From contig CAVPLH010000005.1 of the NCBI GenBank assembly GCA_963705955.1, positions 248,001-312,000 on the forward strand: a stretch of DNA of 64,000 bases, in the 5' to 3' direction. The notes under the pieces are model-generated. The model was not told the origin of the DNA, did no database searches, and was given only the letters and a program-made list of their open reading frames with translations. A program made the translations under genes and the position numbers. This DNA is from WHSW01 sp963705955 (GTDB taxonomy: Bacteria > Actinomycetota > Thermoleophilia > Solirubrobacterales > 70-9). Positions 26,036 to 35,540 of this stretch are shown here, one piece after another (position 1 is the first letter of the stretch; each line of letters opens with the position of its first letter).

Positions 26036-27703
26036 CTAGTCGCAGTACGGTCGCGAGCCGGCGGGGTCGCGGCCGGCGATGCCCGAGCAGTCGCGCAGCG
26101 AGGCGAGCCGGGCCGCGAGGCTCGCCTGGAGGGCCGGGGGCGTGGCGACGGCCGGGTCGACGGCGACGTTTCGGAGCTCGTAGGGATCCGTCTTCAGGTC
26201 GTAGAGCTCGTACTCGGGCCGGTCGCATTCGCCGGTCTCGGGGTTGACTCGGTTGAGCTCGACGTAGACATAGCGGGGGGTCCGGATCGCGTCGTAGAAG
26301 TTGCGCAGCCCGCGCTCGGCCGGCCGCTCGCCGCAGGTTCGGTTCGAGCCGATCTGGTAGAGCAGGGTTCGGCCCTTCGACCATGCCGGCCGCTTTCCCT
26401 TCAGCAGCGGCAGCAGCGAGCGGCCGTCGAGGACGCGGCAGTCGCCGCTTGCGGTGCAGGGGCGGGCTTCGGCGAGGTCGAGGATCGTCGCCGTCAAATC
26501 GAGGTTGTTGACCAGCGCCTTGACCGCCTTCGGGCGTCCGTGGCGCCTCACCTTCCTGCCGAGCAGGTTCGTAGGCACCCGAGCGAGCAGCGGCACCCGC
26601 AGTGACTCCTCGTACGGGTAGACCTTGTTGAGCACGACCCGGTGCTCCCCGAACAGATAACCGTTGTCCGAGGTGAAGAAGATCGCCGTGTTGTCGAGCT
26701 CACCCTGGCGCTTCAGCTCACCGACGAGTTGCGCGACGCCGTTGTCGACGGTCGAGAGGCTCGCGTTCGCGCAGCGCCACCCGAGCTTCAGGTCGTGGCG
26801 ACGGCTGGCGCCGAGCGGCGGGCGGGTCGCGATCCAGTCCGGCTTGTCGCCGATCGCCGCCTCGTCGAAGTCGGGCGGCTTCGGCAGCGGCGCCGACTTC
26901 CAGCGCCCGAGCTTGCCGCCGTCGGGCAGCGGTAGGCCGCCTACGCTGCACGGCCCCTTGCCCGTCGCGTCGCCGGCGTGCGGTGCGATCTGGGCGAGCA
27001 TCAAGAAGAAGGGGCGCGAATCGGTCCTCGCGTCGCGCACGAAGCCGAGCGCCCTCTGGTTCATTACCCGGGTGCTGTAGCCCGCCCGCCCCTTTCCCAT
27101 CACCGCGGCCGAGCCGTTGTTGCTGAAGGTGGCGCGCTCGTAGAGCGTCTCGGTGCCGACGTAGCCGAACCAGTAGTCGAGCCCGGCGGGCGCCGCGAGG
27201 CCGCCGTCGGTGTCGAAGTTCTCACCGACCGGCGCCGGACGGTCGTAGTTGAGCAAGAAGCGGCCGATGTGCCCGGTGCGGTAGCCGGCGGCCTGCAGCC
27301 AGGAGTAGAGGATCGAGCCCTTGTCGTTGAGGCTCGAGTAGCCGGGCTCGTTGTCGAAGACGCCGGAGTTGTGCGGGTACTGCCCGGTCAGACCGCCGGC
27401 TCGCGAGGGACAGCAGAGCGGGCTGGAGACGATGCTCTGGTCGAACGAGGTGCCGTTGCCGTCGTCATGAAGCGCGGCGAGCGTCTTCGGCATCGCTTCG
27501 GGCGTCAGCTGCGAGACCGTCTGGTCGTCGGTGAGGACGACGATCACGTTGGGTCGCTGCGCCGCGGCCGCGGCTACGGCGGCACCGGGTGTGCTGGTCG
27601 CCGCGATCGAGCCGATCACCAGGATGGTCGCGGCGCAGCCGGTGGCGACCGCGAGCTTGCTGCGTCGGCCCTGCACGAGCGATTGTCTGCGTCCCGGTCC
27701 CAT
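26036..27703 (-). CDS. Exported sulfatase
   Basis: Type I sulfatase family, hydrolysing sulfate esters after conversion of Cys to formylglycine. The signature SSPLCCPSRAGGLTGQYPHN contains CxPSR; the N-terminal metal site is RPNVIVVLTDDQT and the later one TSDNGYLFGEH. A signal peptide or anchor (KLAVATGCAATILVIGSIAA) precedes it, so it works outside the membrane. About 555 residues from the ATG at 27703; the frame is open upstream to 27832 but without signal-peptide logic. Single gene; whether it acts on the polysaccharide encoded 10 kb away is only a possibility. Some related proteins are phosphonate hydrolases. Confidence 0.9.
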   Translation of the reverse strand: MGPGRRQSLVQGRRSKLAVATGCAATILVIGSIAATSTPGAAVAAAAAQRPNVIVVLTDDQTVSQLTPEAMPKTLAALHDDGNGTSFDQSIVSSPLCCPSRAGGLTGQYPHNSGVFDNEPGYSSLNDKGSILYSWLQAAGYRTGHIGRFLLNYDRPAPVGENFDTDGGLAAPAGLDYWFGYVGTETLYERATFSNNGSAAVMGKGRAGYSTRVMNQRALGFVRDARTDSRPFFLMLAQIAPHAGDATGKGPCSVGGLPLPDGGKLGRWKSAPLPKPPDFDEAAIGDKPDWIATRPPLGASRRHDLKLGWRCANASLSTVDNGVAQLVGELKRQGELDNTAIFFTSDNGYLFGEHRVVLNKVYPYEESLRVPLLARVPTNLLGRKVRRHGRPKAVKALVNNLDLTATILDLAEARPCTASGDCRVLDGRSLLPLLKGKRPAWSKGRTLLYQIGSNRTCGERPAERGLRNFYDAIRTPRYVYVELNRVNPETGECDRPEYELYDLKTDPYELRNVAVDPAVATPPALQASLAARLASLRDCSGIAGRDPAGSRPYCD

Positions 27704-27848
27704 TCTCAGCCGTGATTCGCCCGCGGGGCGCGGCTCACAGTAGAAGAGCACGGCGGCGGCGTCGGAGTTTCGGCGGCCTCGGGGCGGGAAACGATCGGTG
27801 CACGCGCCACGCGGAAGGCCCGTGCTGAACAACGAGAAAGGAACCGAG

Positions 27849-28022
27849 ATGCCGGAGAACTACGACGACGCGAAGGGCAAGGTCAAGGAAGCCGCCGGCG
27901 ACCTGACCGACGACAAGAGCCTCAAGAACGAGGGCAAGGTCGATCAGGCGGCGGGCTCCGTGAAGAGCAAGGTCGGCGACGCGGCCGACAAGGTCAAGGA
28001 GACGATCTCCCGCGACCGCTAA
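27849..28022 (+). CDS. CsbD-family stress protein
   Basis: A 57-residue hydrophilic protein, MPENYDDAKGKVKEAAGDLT..., with two copies of the CsbD repeat (DAKGKVKEAAGDLTDD and EGKVDQAAGSVKSKVGDAAD). CsbD proteins are induced by general stress; their action is unknown. AAAGGA precedes the ATG. Stand-alone gene between the sulfatase gene and tRNA-Tyr. Confidence 0.9.
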   Translation: MPENYDDAKGKVKEAAGDLTDDKSLKNEGKVDQAAGSVKSKVGDAADKVKETISRDR

Positions 28023-28129
28023 CCGCCGTCGGCGCCATCGTGCGCCGCAGCGGGGCCGGCAGCGGCGCCCAGGTTGGGCGCCGTTCGTCGTTCGGGGATG
28101 ACCGCATCCCAACGCCACGCCGGCCCGAG

Positions 28130-28212
28130 TGGGGGAGGAGGGATTCGAACCCACTCAGCACGAGGCACTCGGTTTACAGCCGAGCCCGGCTCTCCAACTC
28201 CGGCGCTCCCCC
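28130..28212 (-). tRNA. tRNA-Tyr (anticodon GTA)
   Basis: An 83-nt class II tRNA on the minus strand: acceptor GGGGGAG/CTCCCCC, anticodon stem CTCGG/CCGAG around loop CTGTAAA (anticodon GTA), a 13-nt variable region as in bacterial tRNA-Tyr, and T-loop TTCGAAT. One T-T mismatch occurs in the T-stem as given. CCA is not encoded. Confidence 0.93.
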
Positions 28213-28313
28213 GGGGGCGGCCGATTCTAGAGAGAGGCCGGAGCAGGCCCGTGCACCGGCCGCCGTGGGCGAACCTTCGCATTGCGGGCCGTGATCTGAG
28301 AGGTTTGGAACCG

Positions 28314-29139
28314 ATGTCACGACCGGATACCGAGGTGGTGGCCGAGCAGGTCCGCGCGGCCAACGAGAACGACCTTTGTCGGCTCACCGAGCTGCTCGCC
28401 GAGAACTACTTCGCCCGCCTCTCCTCGGGACAGATCTACGCCGGCTCGACCGGGTTCGCCAACTGGGTGCGCGACGCCGCTCGCCGCGTTCGAGAGCCGC
28501 CGTTTCGAGGCCTCCTCGATCACCCAGGCCGCGCCGGAGTTCGTCCTCCTCGCCGGCATCGACCACCGCACTCTGGCCGACGGCACGCGCGAGGCCGTCC
28601 CCGGCGTCTGGCTCTACCACGTCCGCGACGAGCGAATCAACGCGCTGATCTACTTCCGCACCGAGCGCGAGGCGTTGGCCTCGCTCGCCGGGCCCGGCCG
28701 CGAGGAGCTTCCCGCCGATGTCGTCGAGCGGATGATCGACGCCTTCAACGGCGACGACTACGTCGAGATCGTCAGCGGGATCCACCGGGACTATCGCTTC
28801 GACTCGGCGATCATCGAGCCCGGGAACACGCGGCGGGGCCTGGACGCGTTGATCGCCCGGCTGGTCGAGATCAAGTCCTCCTTCCGAGTGCTGGTCGTCC
28901 AGTCGCCGCATCTGACCGAGCTCGGCGAAGGCTTCGTGCTCGTCGAGGGGGTGATCAGGAGCGAGCGCGAGACGCGGATCTCACGCCGGCGGGCCGTCTG
29001 GCTGGCGCTGGTCGAGGAGGGCAGGGTGCGAGAATTTCTGTCCCATCCCGACGCGGAACGCGCGAAACGCGCCGCACGCGCGAGAATGCGAACGGAGACC
29101 GCGTACGCCAGCCACGCAATCACGGAGGAGCCACGTTGA
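28314..29139 (+). CDS. Tandem NTF2/SnoaL-like protein, frameshifted
   Basis: Two NTF2-like folds in one chain: the first from MSRPDTEVVAEQVRAANEND to IYFRTEREALASLAG, the second from VVERMIDAFNGDDYVEIVSG to VREFLSHPDAER. The frame changes near 28475 (FANWVRDAA / AFESRRFEAS), so only the second half is continuous as given. No enzymatic function can be named. The stop overlaps the TTG of the next gene (TTGA), indicating an operon with the winged-helix protein. Confidence 0.65.
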
Positions 29140-29581
29140 CCGACACGATCGACCGCGCCCGTCAGATCCTCGAAGCCCGCCTCGCGGAAATCGAGGCCGA
29201 GGCCGACCGGGTGCGCGACGCCCTCGCGCGTCTCTCCAAGCCGGGCGCCGCCGCGCCTCGTCCCGCCCGGGCCCGGCCGAATCGTGCGGGGAGGGCCTCG
29301 CGTCGCCGCAGGCGCGCCCGGCCCGGTGAGCGCGAGCGCGAGCTCTACGAGAGCATCGCCGCGCACCCCGAGCGCCGGGTCACCGACCACGCGCGGGCGC
29401 TCGGCGTTCGCCCGCAGCAGCTCTATCCGCTGCTGCACCGGCTCGAGGCCGCCTCGCGGATCGAGAAGCACGGGTCCGGGTATCGGACTCGGGGCCGCGC
29501 GAAGAGCCGGGCCGCCGCCGCGCGAAGAGCCGGGCCGGCCGCGCGAAGAGCCGGGCCGCCGCCGGCCGCGCGGCGTCCTAG
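29136..29581 (+). CDS. Winged-helix DNA-binding protein with basic repeat tail, frameshifted in the tail
   Basis: N-terminal coiled coil (ARQILEARLAEIEAEADRVR), a basic linker (NRAGRASRRRRRARPG), a winged helix (RVTDHARALGVRPQQLYPLL) and a tail of GRAKSRA units. This looks like a small nucleoid-associated or chromatin-like protein; no named family is certain. The literal frame runs on to 29672 as an antisense shadow of lrp. If the 23-nt spacing between the first two tail repeats is restored to a multiple of three, the protein ends GRAAS at 29581, overlapping the lrp stop. That end is adopted here. Confidence 0.6.
29495..29557 (+). repeat. Three copies of a 19-bp repeat coding GRAKSRA
   Basis: CCGCGCGAAGAGCCGGGCC occurs exactly at 29495, 29518 and 29539. 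Spacings are 23 and 21 nt; the first breaks the reading frame, consistent with an indel in the GCCGCC spacer. Confidence 0.9.
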
Positions 29582-30024
29582 CCCTGATCGTCGGCGCCGT
29601 GGAAGACGAGGCGTGAGAGGACGACCTGCGAGCGCGTCCGCTCGACCAGCCCGTTTCGCTGCAGGTCGATGATCAGGCGTTCGAGGTCGGCGTTGTCTGA
29701 AGTGCGCACGCGGGCGATCGCGTCCGCGTCCCCGGTGACGCTCCATGCCTCGACCACCTCCGGGTAGTCCCGGAGCATCCGCGTCACCTCAGCCAGCGTC
29801 GTCCCCGGGCGGTAGAAGAGCTCCAGCAGGGCCTCGGTGTTCCAACCGAGCGCGGCATGGTCGACGACCGCCGTGAACCCACGCAGCGCCCCCGACGCCC
29901 GCAGCCGGTCGACCCGGCGCTTCACGGACGGCGGCGAGAGCTTCACCCGGGTGGCGATGTCCTCGTATGTACGGCGACCATCGTCGGTCAACAGCGAAAG
30001 AATCCTGCGGTCAGTGGCGTCCAT
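29578..30024 (-). CDS. Lrp/AsnC-family transcriptional regulator
   Basis: 148 residues: an N-terminal helix-turn-helix (MDATDRRILSLLTDDGRRTY; LSPPSVKRRVDRLRASG) and a C-terminal RAM domain (LELFYRPGTTLAEVTRML; VEAWSVTGDADAIARV). Family members sense amino acids and control nearby metabolic genes as octamers. It is transcribed away from the DUF6421 gene across 74 bp that hold a clear promoter and inverted repeats, so it probably controls that gene and itself. Candidate ligands are amino acids related to the nearby aldolase-like enzyme. ATG at 30024. Confidence 0.92.
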   Translation of the reverse strand: MDATDRRILSLLTDDGRRTYEDIATRVKLSPPSVKRRVDRLRASGALRGFTAVVDHAALGWNTEALLELFYRPGTTLAEVTRMLRDYPEVVEAWSVTGDADAIARVRTSDNADLERLIIDLQRNGLVERTRSQVVLSRLVFHGADDQG

Positions 30025-30040
30025 TCGCAGGATTCTTGCG
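30000..30040. promoter_or_regulatory. Inverted repeats, probable Lrp operator
   Basis: GAATCCTGCG (30000-30009) is repeated inverted as CGCAGGATTC (30026-30035), and the latter extends to the near-palindrome CGCAGGATTCTTGCG (30026-30040). The pair straddles the lrp start codon, fitting autoregulation. Confidence 0.5.
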
Positions 30041-30061
30041 CATAGAAAGCAAATTTCAACA

Positions 30062-30090
30062 TTGACCTTCGCGAGGCGCCCCTCTACGGT
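30062..30090 (+). promoter_or_regulatory. Promoter of the DUF6421 gene, leaderless transcript likely
   Basis: TTGACC (30062-30067), a 17-bp spacer and TACGGT (30085-30090) form a good sigma-70-type promoter. Transcription would begin about 30097, 2 nt before the GTG start codon at 30099, so the mRNA is probably leaderless, as is common in actinobacteria. Confidence 0.5.
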
Positions 30091-30098
30091 TTGAGTTC

Positions 30099-31265
30099 GT
30101 GGCTCTCGGCTCGACAACTCTCCCTGCGCCGCCGAAGGCGGCCCGCGTCCTCTTCGACGAGTCTCACTCCGAGGCGTGGACGATCCGCCGCGAGATCGCC
30201 GGCGCGATTCAGCCCTCGCACTCCGACGACTCATCGCTCTCGCGCGCCGCGGACGCGCTCACGCGGCGCGAGTTCGAGGTCGCCGCGCACACCGACGGTC
30301 CGCTCGATGCGGAGGCGCTCGTCGACGTCGCGGTGCTCGTCATCGCCCACCCCTCGGACCCGAAGTGGGAGGCGACCGTGGACGGCGGCTCGCCGCTGCT
30401 CGCGGACGCCGAGATCGAGGCGATCGAGGCGTTCGTCCGCGACGGAGGCGGGCTGATCGTGCTCGGCGAGAGCGAACAGGAGAAGTACGGCAACAACGTC
30501 AACCAGCTGCTCGCCCGGTTCGGGATCGAAATCGCCACCGCGACCGTCCAGGACTACGAACACCATTACGGCGACGCTCCATCCTGGATCCTCGCCTCAC
30601 TCGGCGGTCGACCCGATACCCGCGCAACTGCGGGCGGCGACCCGCTGGCCGGGGTCGAGGCCGCGTGCTTCTACAGGGCCGGGGTCCTCGAGACGCGAAA
30701 CGGCGCGCGGGTGATCGCCCGCTCGCAGTCGACCGCTTCGATCCCGGATGCACCGCTCGCCGCGACGCTCGAGTACGGGCAGGGCCGTCTCGTCGTGCTC
30801 GCCGACTCCGACCTGTTCGGCGACGACTGCATCGGCGAGCTGGATCACGAGGCGCTGTGGCTCAACCTCGTCTACTGGTCGGCCGGGCCGGCGTTCTCGG
30901 TCGCCGCCCCGAAGGCCGTTTCGACGGCTGCGGTCGACGCTCACTGGCTGCGGCTCAAGGCCGCGGTCGAGGAGCTGCGCCTGACCCAGGCCGCCGACGG
31001 CTCGGTCGACACCTCCGAGCACGACCCGCAGCGGCTCCGGGAGCTCGTCGCTCAGATCTCCGCGTCCGCACAGGCGCTCAAACCTCACTTCTCCCACCAG
31101 CACGGCTATATCGACGCCCTCAGCGCCGACCTGCTCGCGTGGTCGGACGGCGGCTTCGGAAAGCCGGGCTTCGATCGCTCGATGGAGGCCTTCCGCCCCG
31201 AAAGCGAGCGGCGACATGGGGTCGAGCACCTGGTGGTCTTTCCGATAGCCGAAGCGTGCAGCTGA
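30099..31265 (+). CDS. DUF6421-family protein, C-terminus truncated
   Basis: Residues 15-265 form a class-I glutamine-amidotransferase-like (DUF4350-type) domain: RVLFDESHSEAWTIRREIAG at the start, GGGLIVLGESEQEKYGNNVN and GRLVVLADSDLFGDD. From about 280 comes the start of DUF6421 (LKPHFSHQHGYIDALSADLL; GGFGKPGFDRSMEAFRPE; HGVEHLVVFP). Other family members continue for roughly 100 more residues; here the frame runs into IAEACS and stops, so the C-terminal part is missing. Function unknown. Divergent from lrp. The following 300 bp contain no trace of the missing end. Confidence 0.8.
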   Translation: MALGSTTLPAPPKAARVLFDESHSEAWTIRREIAGAIQPSHSDDSSLSRAADALTRREFEVAAHTDGPLDAEALVDVAVLVIAHPSDPKWEATVDGGSPLLADAEIEAIEAFVRDGGGLIVLGESEQEKYGNNVNQLLARFGIEIATATVQDYEHHYGDAPSWILASLGGRPDTRATAGGDPLAGVEAACFYRAGVLETRNGARVIARSQSTASIPDAPLAATLEYGQGRLVVLADSDLFGDDCIGELDHEALWLNLVYWSAGPAFSVAAPKAVSTAAVDAHWLRLKAAVEELRLTQAADGSVDTSEHDPQRLRELVAQISASAQALKPHFSHQHGYIDALSADLLAWSDGGFGKPGFDRSMEAFRPESERRHGVEHLVVFPIAEACS

Positions 31266-31330
31266 AGACACGAAGCCGAAGCTCGAGCACGCGCTCCAAC
31301 CGCCGGGCGACTGAGCCCCCGGACAACGAA

Positions 31331-31355
31331 GGCGCCCCGTTGGGGACGGGGCGCC
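31331..31355 (-). terminator. Perfect GC hairpin between convergent genes
   Basis: GGCGCCCCGT and ACGGGGCGCC form a 10-bp perfect stem with a 5-nt loop, read on the minus strand (ends 31355 to 31331) and followed there by TTCGTTGT. It lies between the convergent DUF6421 and LysR genes and probably ends the LysR transcript. The rest of 31266-31569 includes a TGTGTGTATGTATGT stretch (31372-31390) and nothing else I can name. Confidence 0.6.
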
Positions 31356-31569
31356 GGTACAGGGAGGAGAGATATGTGTGTATGTATGTTCGCGCCGCCG
31401 AGGCTTCCCTTCGGGCCGAGGCGCGTGGCCTGGGCCGGGCGGGGCACCGTTGAGGCCGGCGCATCAACAACATACGGCGCCGCACCGAAGCCGCGGGCCG
31501 GATCGGTCGCGAACTCCGCCCTTTCCGGTTATGGCACCCCCAACCTGCGGCTATCGGTCGCCGGTGGCG

Positions 31570-32542
31570 CTATCCGTCGAGGCCGCCGTCCTGGTCGAGA
31601 TTGCGGCGCAGGAAGGCGATGAAGTCGCGCTGCTCGCGGGGCAGCGAGGCCAGCGACCGGCAGACGATCACGAACCGGCGCTCGAACCGCAGCCCCTCGA
31701 TCGGCCGCCGATAGAGGCGGTCGCGGTGCTCGTCGAGCGACAGCGCCGAGAGCAGGACCGGCGCCGAGCGCTCGAGCGCCTCGCGCTTCGCGACCGCGGT
31801 GCTGCCGACCTCGACCAGCGCCGGGGCGAGGTGAGCTCCCCGCTCGCCGAGCACCGCCTCGGCGCAGCGGCGGTCGTGTGCCTGGGGGTCGCGCATCACG
31901 AGCGAGGTCGCGAGCAGGGAGCGCAGCGGGATCCGCTTGCGCGAGTACCACGGATGACCCTGCGGGACGGCGACGATCACCTCGTCGGCGACCAGGTCGA
32001 GCTCCTCGAGGCCGTCGTGGCCGCCGTCGCCGGGACCCGATGCGGTGATCCCGGTGTCGGCGTGGCCGTCGAGGATCATCCGCCGGACCGCGTCGGAGTT
32101 CGCGATCGTCAACTCGACCGGAAGATGGGTCGCGCCGCCGGCCTGGTAGGCGACCAGCTCGGGCGACAGATAGAACTCGGCGATCGTGTGGCTGACCGCG
32201 AGCCGAATCGGCTCGGCCTCGCGTGACCCGTCGACCAGCAAGGCCTCGACCACCTCCGCCTGCTCGAGCAACCGCCGCGCCTCGGGATAGAGCCGCCGCC
32301 CGGCCGGAGTCATCGTCGACCCCGCTCGGCGACCGCGACAGCAGGTCGGTGCCTGCGACCGCCTCGAGCGTCCGAAGCCGCTTCGAGAGCGCCGGCTGGC
32401 TGATCTGCAGCGCGACCGCGGCGCGGCCGAGCGTGCCGAGGTCCGCGGCCATGCAGAACGCACGCAGCTCGGCGAGCTCCGGCGAGCGGATCGGCCGCCT
32501 GCCGGAGCGGACTTTCGCCTTCTCGGTTCGCTTGCGAGCCAT
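31570..32542 (-). CDS. LysR-family transcriptional regulator, frameshifted
   Basis: N-terminal winged helix-turn-helix SPELAELRAFCMAADLGTLG...ISQPALSKRLRTLE followed by the periplasmic-binding-like effector domain (IRLAVSHTIAEFYLSPELVA; EELDLVADEVIVAVPQGHP). The frame changes near 32325, between LLSRSPSG and STMTPAGRRL. GGGAG lies 7 nt before the ATG at 32542. Divergent from the SDR gene across 129 bp, so that operon (SDR, aldolase, esterase) is the likely target. The ligand is unknown. Confidence 0.85.
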
Positions 32543-32671
32543 CTCGTCTCCCTCGCCCATACAACCAGACCGACCGCGACCTCCGAGCCTGCTGAGGCGC
32601 CGAGCCGCACGGTCGCGCGCGCGCCCGGGGCAGGCTCCACCGCCGCCAGCCGAGCGGGTAGCGTGCCCGGC

Positions 32672-33386
32672 ATGGATCTCGAAGGCCGCGTGATCGCGAT
32701 CGCCGGGGCGGGCGGCGGGCTCGGGCCCGTGGTCGCGGCGCGGATCGCCGAGCAGGGCGCATCGCTGGCGCTCACCGACCGCGACCAGAGCCGGCTCGAC
32801 GCGGTCGTCGCCGACCTCGCGATCGACCCGGAGCGCATCGACTCGAGAGTCGTCGACCTGCTCGACGACCTCGGCGACCGCCGGCTGGGCGGATGCGCTC
32901 GGCGAGCGCTTCGGGCGGGTCGACGGCCTGCTGCACCTGGTCGGCGGCTGGCGTGGCGGCGAGCCGCTCGCGACCGCGCCGCTGGCCGACTACGAGTGGC
33001 TCCACGACCTCCTGGTGCGGACGGTGATCAACACGACCCGCGCCTTCCACGACGCGCTCGCCGCCGGCGAGCAGGGCCGCTTCGTGCTCGTCTCGTCGAG
33101 CCAGGCGCAGGCGCCCGGCGCCACCAACGCCGCCTACGGAGCAACCAAGGCGGCGGCCGAGTCATGGACGCTGGCGCTCGCCGACTCGTTTCGCGGCGCC
33201 GGCTCCGCGGCAACCGCGAACATCCTCGTCGTCAACGCGATCGTGACCGCGCAGATGCGCGAGCAGAACCCGGACAAGGCCTACAAGACGTTCACCTCGA
33301 CCGAGCAGATCGCCGACGCGCTCGTCTTCATCTGCTCGGACTCGGCGGCGAAGATGAACGGCAAGCGGCTGCCGCTCTACCCGTGA
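32672..33386 (+). CDS. Short-chain dehydrogenase/reductase, frameshifted
   Basis: NAD(P)-binding Rossmann protein: MDLEGRVIAIAGAGGGLGPV gives the TGxxxGxG-like motif, VLVSSSQAQAP the Ser of the active site and AAYGATKAAAESW the YxxxK pair. About 237 residues if the frame is restored. The shift is at about 32875, between VDLLDD and AGWADALGERFGRVD. The stop overlaps the GTG of the aldolase-like gene (GTGA), so they are coupled. Substrate unknown. Confidence 0.85.
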
Positions 33387-34454
33387 GCGACACCCGTCCC
33401 GGCGGTGCGCCGGCGACCGACTTCGCCTCCGACAACCACGCCGGCGTCCACCCTGAGGTGCTGGAGGCGATCGTCGCTGCCAACGTCGGACACTCGGGCT
33501 CATACGGCGCCGATCCGTGGACCGGGCGCGCCGAGGCGGTTCTGCGCCGCCATTTCGGCGACCGGGCACGGCCGTTCCTCGTCTTCAACGGCAGCGGCGC
33601 GAACGTCGCCTCGATCGACGCCCTCACGGGCCCGCACGAGGCGGTGATCTGCACCGAGACGGCGCACATGCACGTCGACGAGTGCGGAGCGCCGGAGCGG
33701 CTCACGGGCACCAAGCTGCTCACCGTCGCGACCGAGCACGGCAAGCTCGGTCCTGCCGACATCGAGCGCTGGGAGGCCGCGCCGCGGCGACGAGCACCAG
33801 GCGCAGCCGCGGCTCGTCTCGATCACGCAGTCGACCGAGCTCGGGACCGTTTACACGCTCGACGAGACGCGGGCGATCGCCGATGCCGCCCACCGGCTCG
33901 GGATGCTGCTCCACGTCGACGGCGCGCGCCTCGCCAACGCCGCCGCGGCGCTCGGCGCCTCGCTCGCCGAGCTGACCACCGAAGCCGGCGTGGACGTCGT
34001 CTCGTTCGGCGGCACCAAGAACGGCCTCATGCTCGGCGAGGCGGTCGTCTTCTGCGCGCCCGGCGTCGCCGAGGACTTCTCCTTCACGCGCAAGCAGCTC
34101 GGCCAGCTCGCCTCGAAGATGCGCTTCCTCGCGGCCCAATTCGAGGCACTTCTGGAGGGCGACCTCTGGCTTCGCGGTGCGACCCGGGCCAACGGCATGG
34201 CGGCCCGGCTCGCCTCGGCCGTGGAATCGATCGAGGGGATCGAGATCACCCATCCGGTCGAGGCGAACGCGGTCTTCGCGCGCCTCGACAGCGCGGCGAT
34301 CGACCGGCTGCTCGACGGCCTCCCCGGGGACGATCCGTTCTACGTCTGGGACGCGGCCGGCGACGAGGTGCGCTGGATGTGCTCCTGGGATACCAGCGAG
34401 GACGAGGTCGACGAGTTCGCGGCCGCGATCGCCGCTGCGGTGGCGCCGCGCTGA
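33383..34454 (+). CDS. Threonine aldolase / beta-eliminating lyase family enzyme, frameshifted
   Basis: PLP-dependent fold type I enzyme. FASDNHAGVHPEVLEAI is the family N-terminus, ETAHMHVDECGAPE the substrate region, MLLHVDGARLANAA holds the PLP-binding Asp, and VSFGGTKNGLM the Schiff-base lysine. The frame changes near 33785 (ERWEA / GDEHQAQPRLVSITQ). Cleaves beta-hydroxy amino acids such as threonine in characterised relatives; specificity here is not known. GTG start at 33383 overlapping the SDR stop. The esterase gene follows after 4 bp. Confidence 0.88.
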
Positions 34455-34458
34455 GCGG

Positions 34459-35518
34459 ATGGTCGGCTCGCTGCTCGAGCGAGCGGAAGGGGCGGCGGTG
34501 AGCGGGATCGTCCGGCTGCCGGCGCCGGCGGCGCGACTGCTCGCCGGCCGCCCGATTCGGGTCGAGGGCCAGCAGCTCGACGTCCACGTCCAGCTCGGGC
34601 TGCGGTTCGAGAACCTCAGCGGTGGCTCGAAGCTGCGCTCGGTCGCCGCAACGAGGGCCCGGCGCCGCCGCGATGCCCGCACCTTCGCCGGCCCCCGGAT
34701 CGAGGTCGCGCGCGTGTCGCGATCTCGAGCTGCCCGGGCCCGCGGGGACGATTCCGGCACGGCTCTACGAGCCGGGGGCTCTTGCGAGCCCGGCGCCGTT
34801 GATCGTCTACTACCACGGCGGCGGCCACGTGATCTGCGATCTCGACACCCACGACCAGCCGTGTCGCTTCCTCGCCCGCGAGACCCCGGCGCTGCTGCTC
34901 TCGGTCGACTACCGGCTCGCCCCCGAGCACCACTTCCCGGCCGCGGTCGAAGACGCGTTGGCGGCGTTTCGGTTCGCCCACGCCGAAGCGGATCGACTCG
35001 GCGCAGACCCGAGGCGGATCGCGGTTGCCGGCGACAGCGCCGGCGGCAACCTCGCCGCGGTCGTCGCCCAGCTCGCGGCCACCGACGGCGGCCCGCGGCC
35101 GGCCTTCCAAGGGCTGATCTACCCGGTGATCGACTACTCGTCGAAGCGCGCCTCCTACGAGACCTTCGCCGAGGGCTTCTTCCTCACCCGCGCCGAGATG
35201 GACTGGTTTCGCGACCACTACCTCGCAGCCGCAGCCGACCGCGCGGACCCGCGCGCGTCGCCGATCCTCGCCGATGACCTCTCGGGCACGCCGCCGGCCC
35301 ACATCATCACGGCCGGCTTCGACCCGCTTCGCGACGAGGGCGAGGCCTACGCCGAGCGCCTTCGTGAGGCCGGGGTCCGGGTGACCCTGCGGCGCGAGCC
35401 GGATCTCGTCCACGGGTTCATCAACGCGGTTGGACTCGGCGGGCGCTCGCGGCAGGCCTGCGAAGCGATCGCAGCTGCGATCCGCGAGGGGTTGACCGTC
35501 GGTCCCGACCACGGCTAG
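34459..35518 (+). CDS. Alpha/beta-hydrolase, hormone-sensitive-lipase family, frameshifted
   Basis: Cytosolic carboxylesterase. HSL motifs: YYHGGGHVICDLDTHD (oxyanion hole), VAGDSAGGNLAAVVA (nucleophile), then the Asp in GFDPLRDEGEAYAE and the His in DLVHGFINAVG. The first 87 residues are in another frame; one extra T at about 34720 separates IEVARV from RDLELPGPAGTIPARLYEPG. ATG at 34459, 4 bp after the aldolase stop, so it is the third gene of the SDR operon. Confidence 0.88.
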
Positions 35519-35540
35519 GCTGAGGCGGCCGTCCCGACGT

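Noticed and set aside
28130..28212. Mismatch in the T-stem as a sign of a tRNA-Tyr pseudogene
   Set aside because: Acceptor, anticodon stem, variable arm and T-loop are all intact; one T-T mismatch is more likely a sequence error or tolerated variation.
31374..31622. Short frame starting MCVCMF that resembles a Cys-rich leader peptide
   Set aside because: No plus-strand gene follows it; the region lies between the ends of convergent genes.
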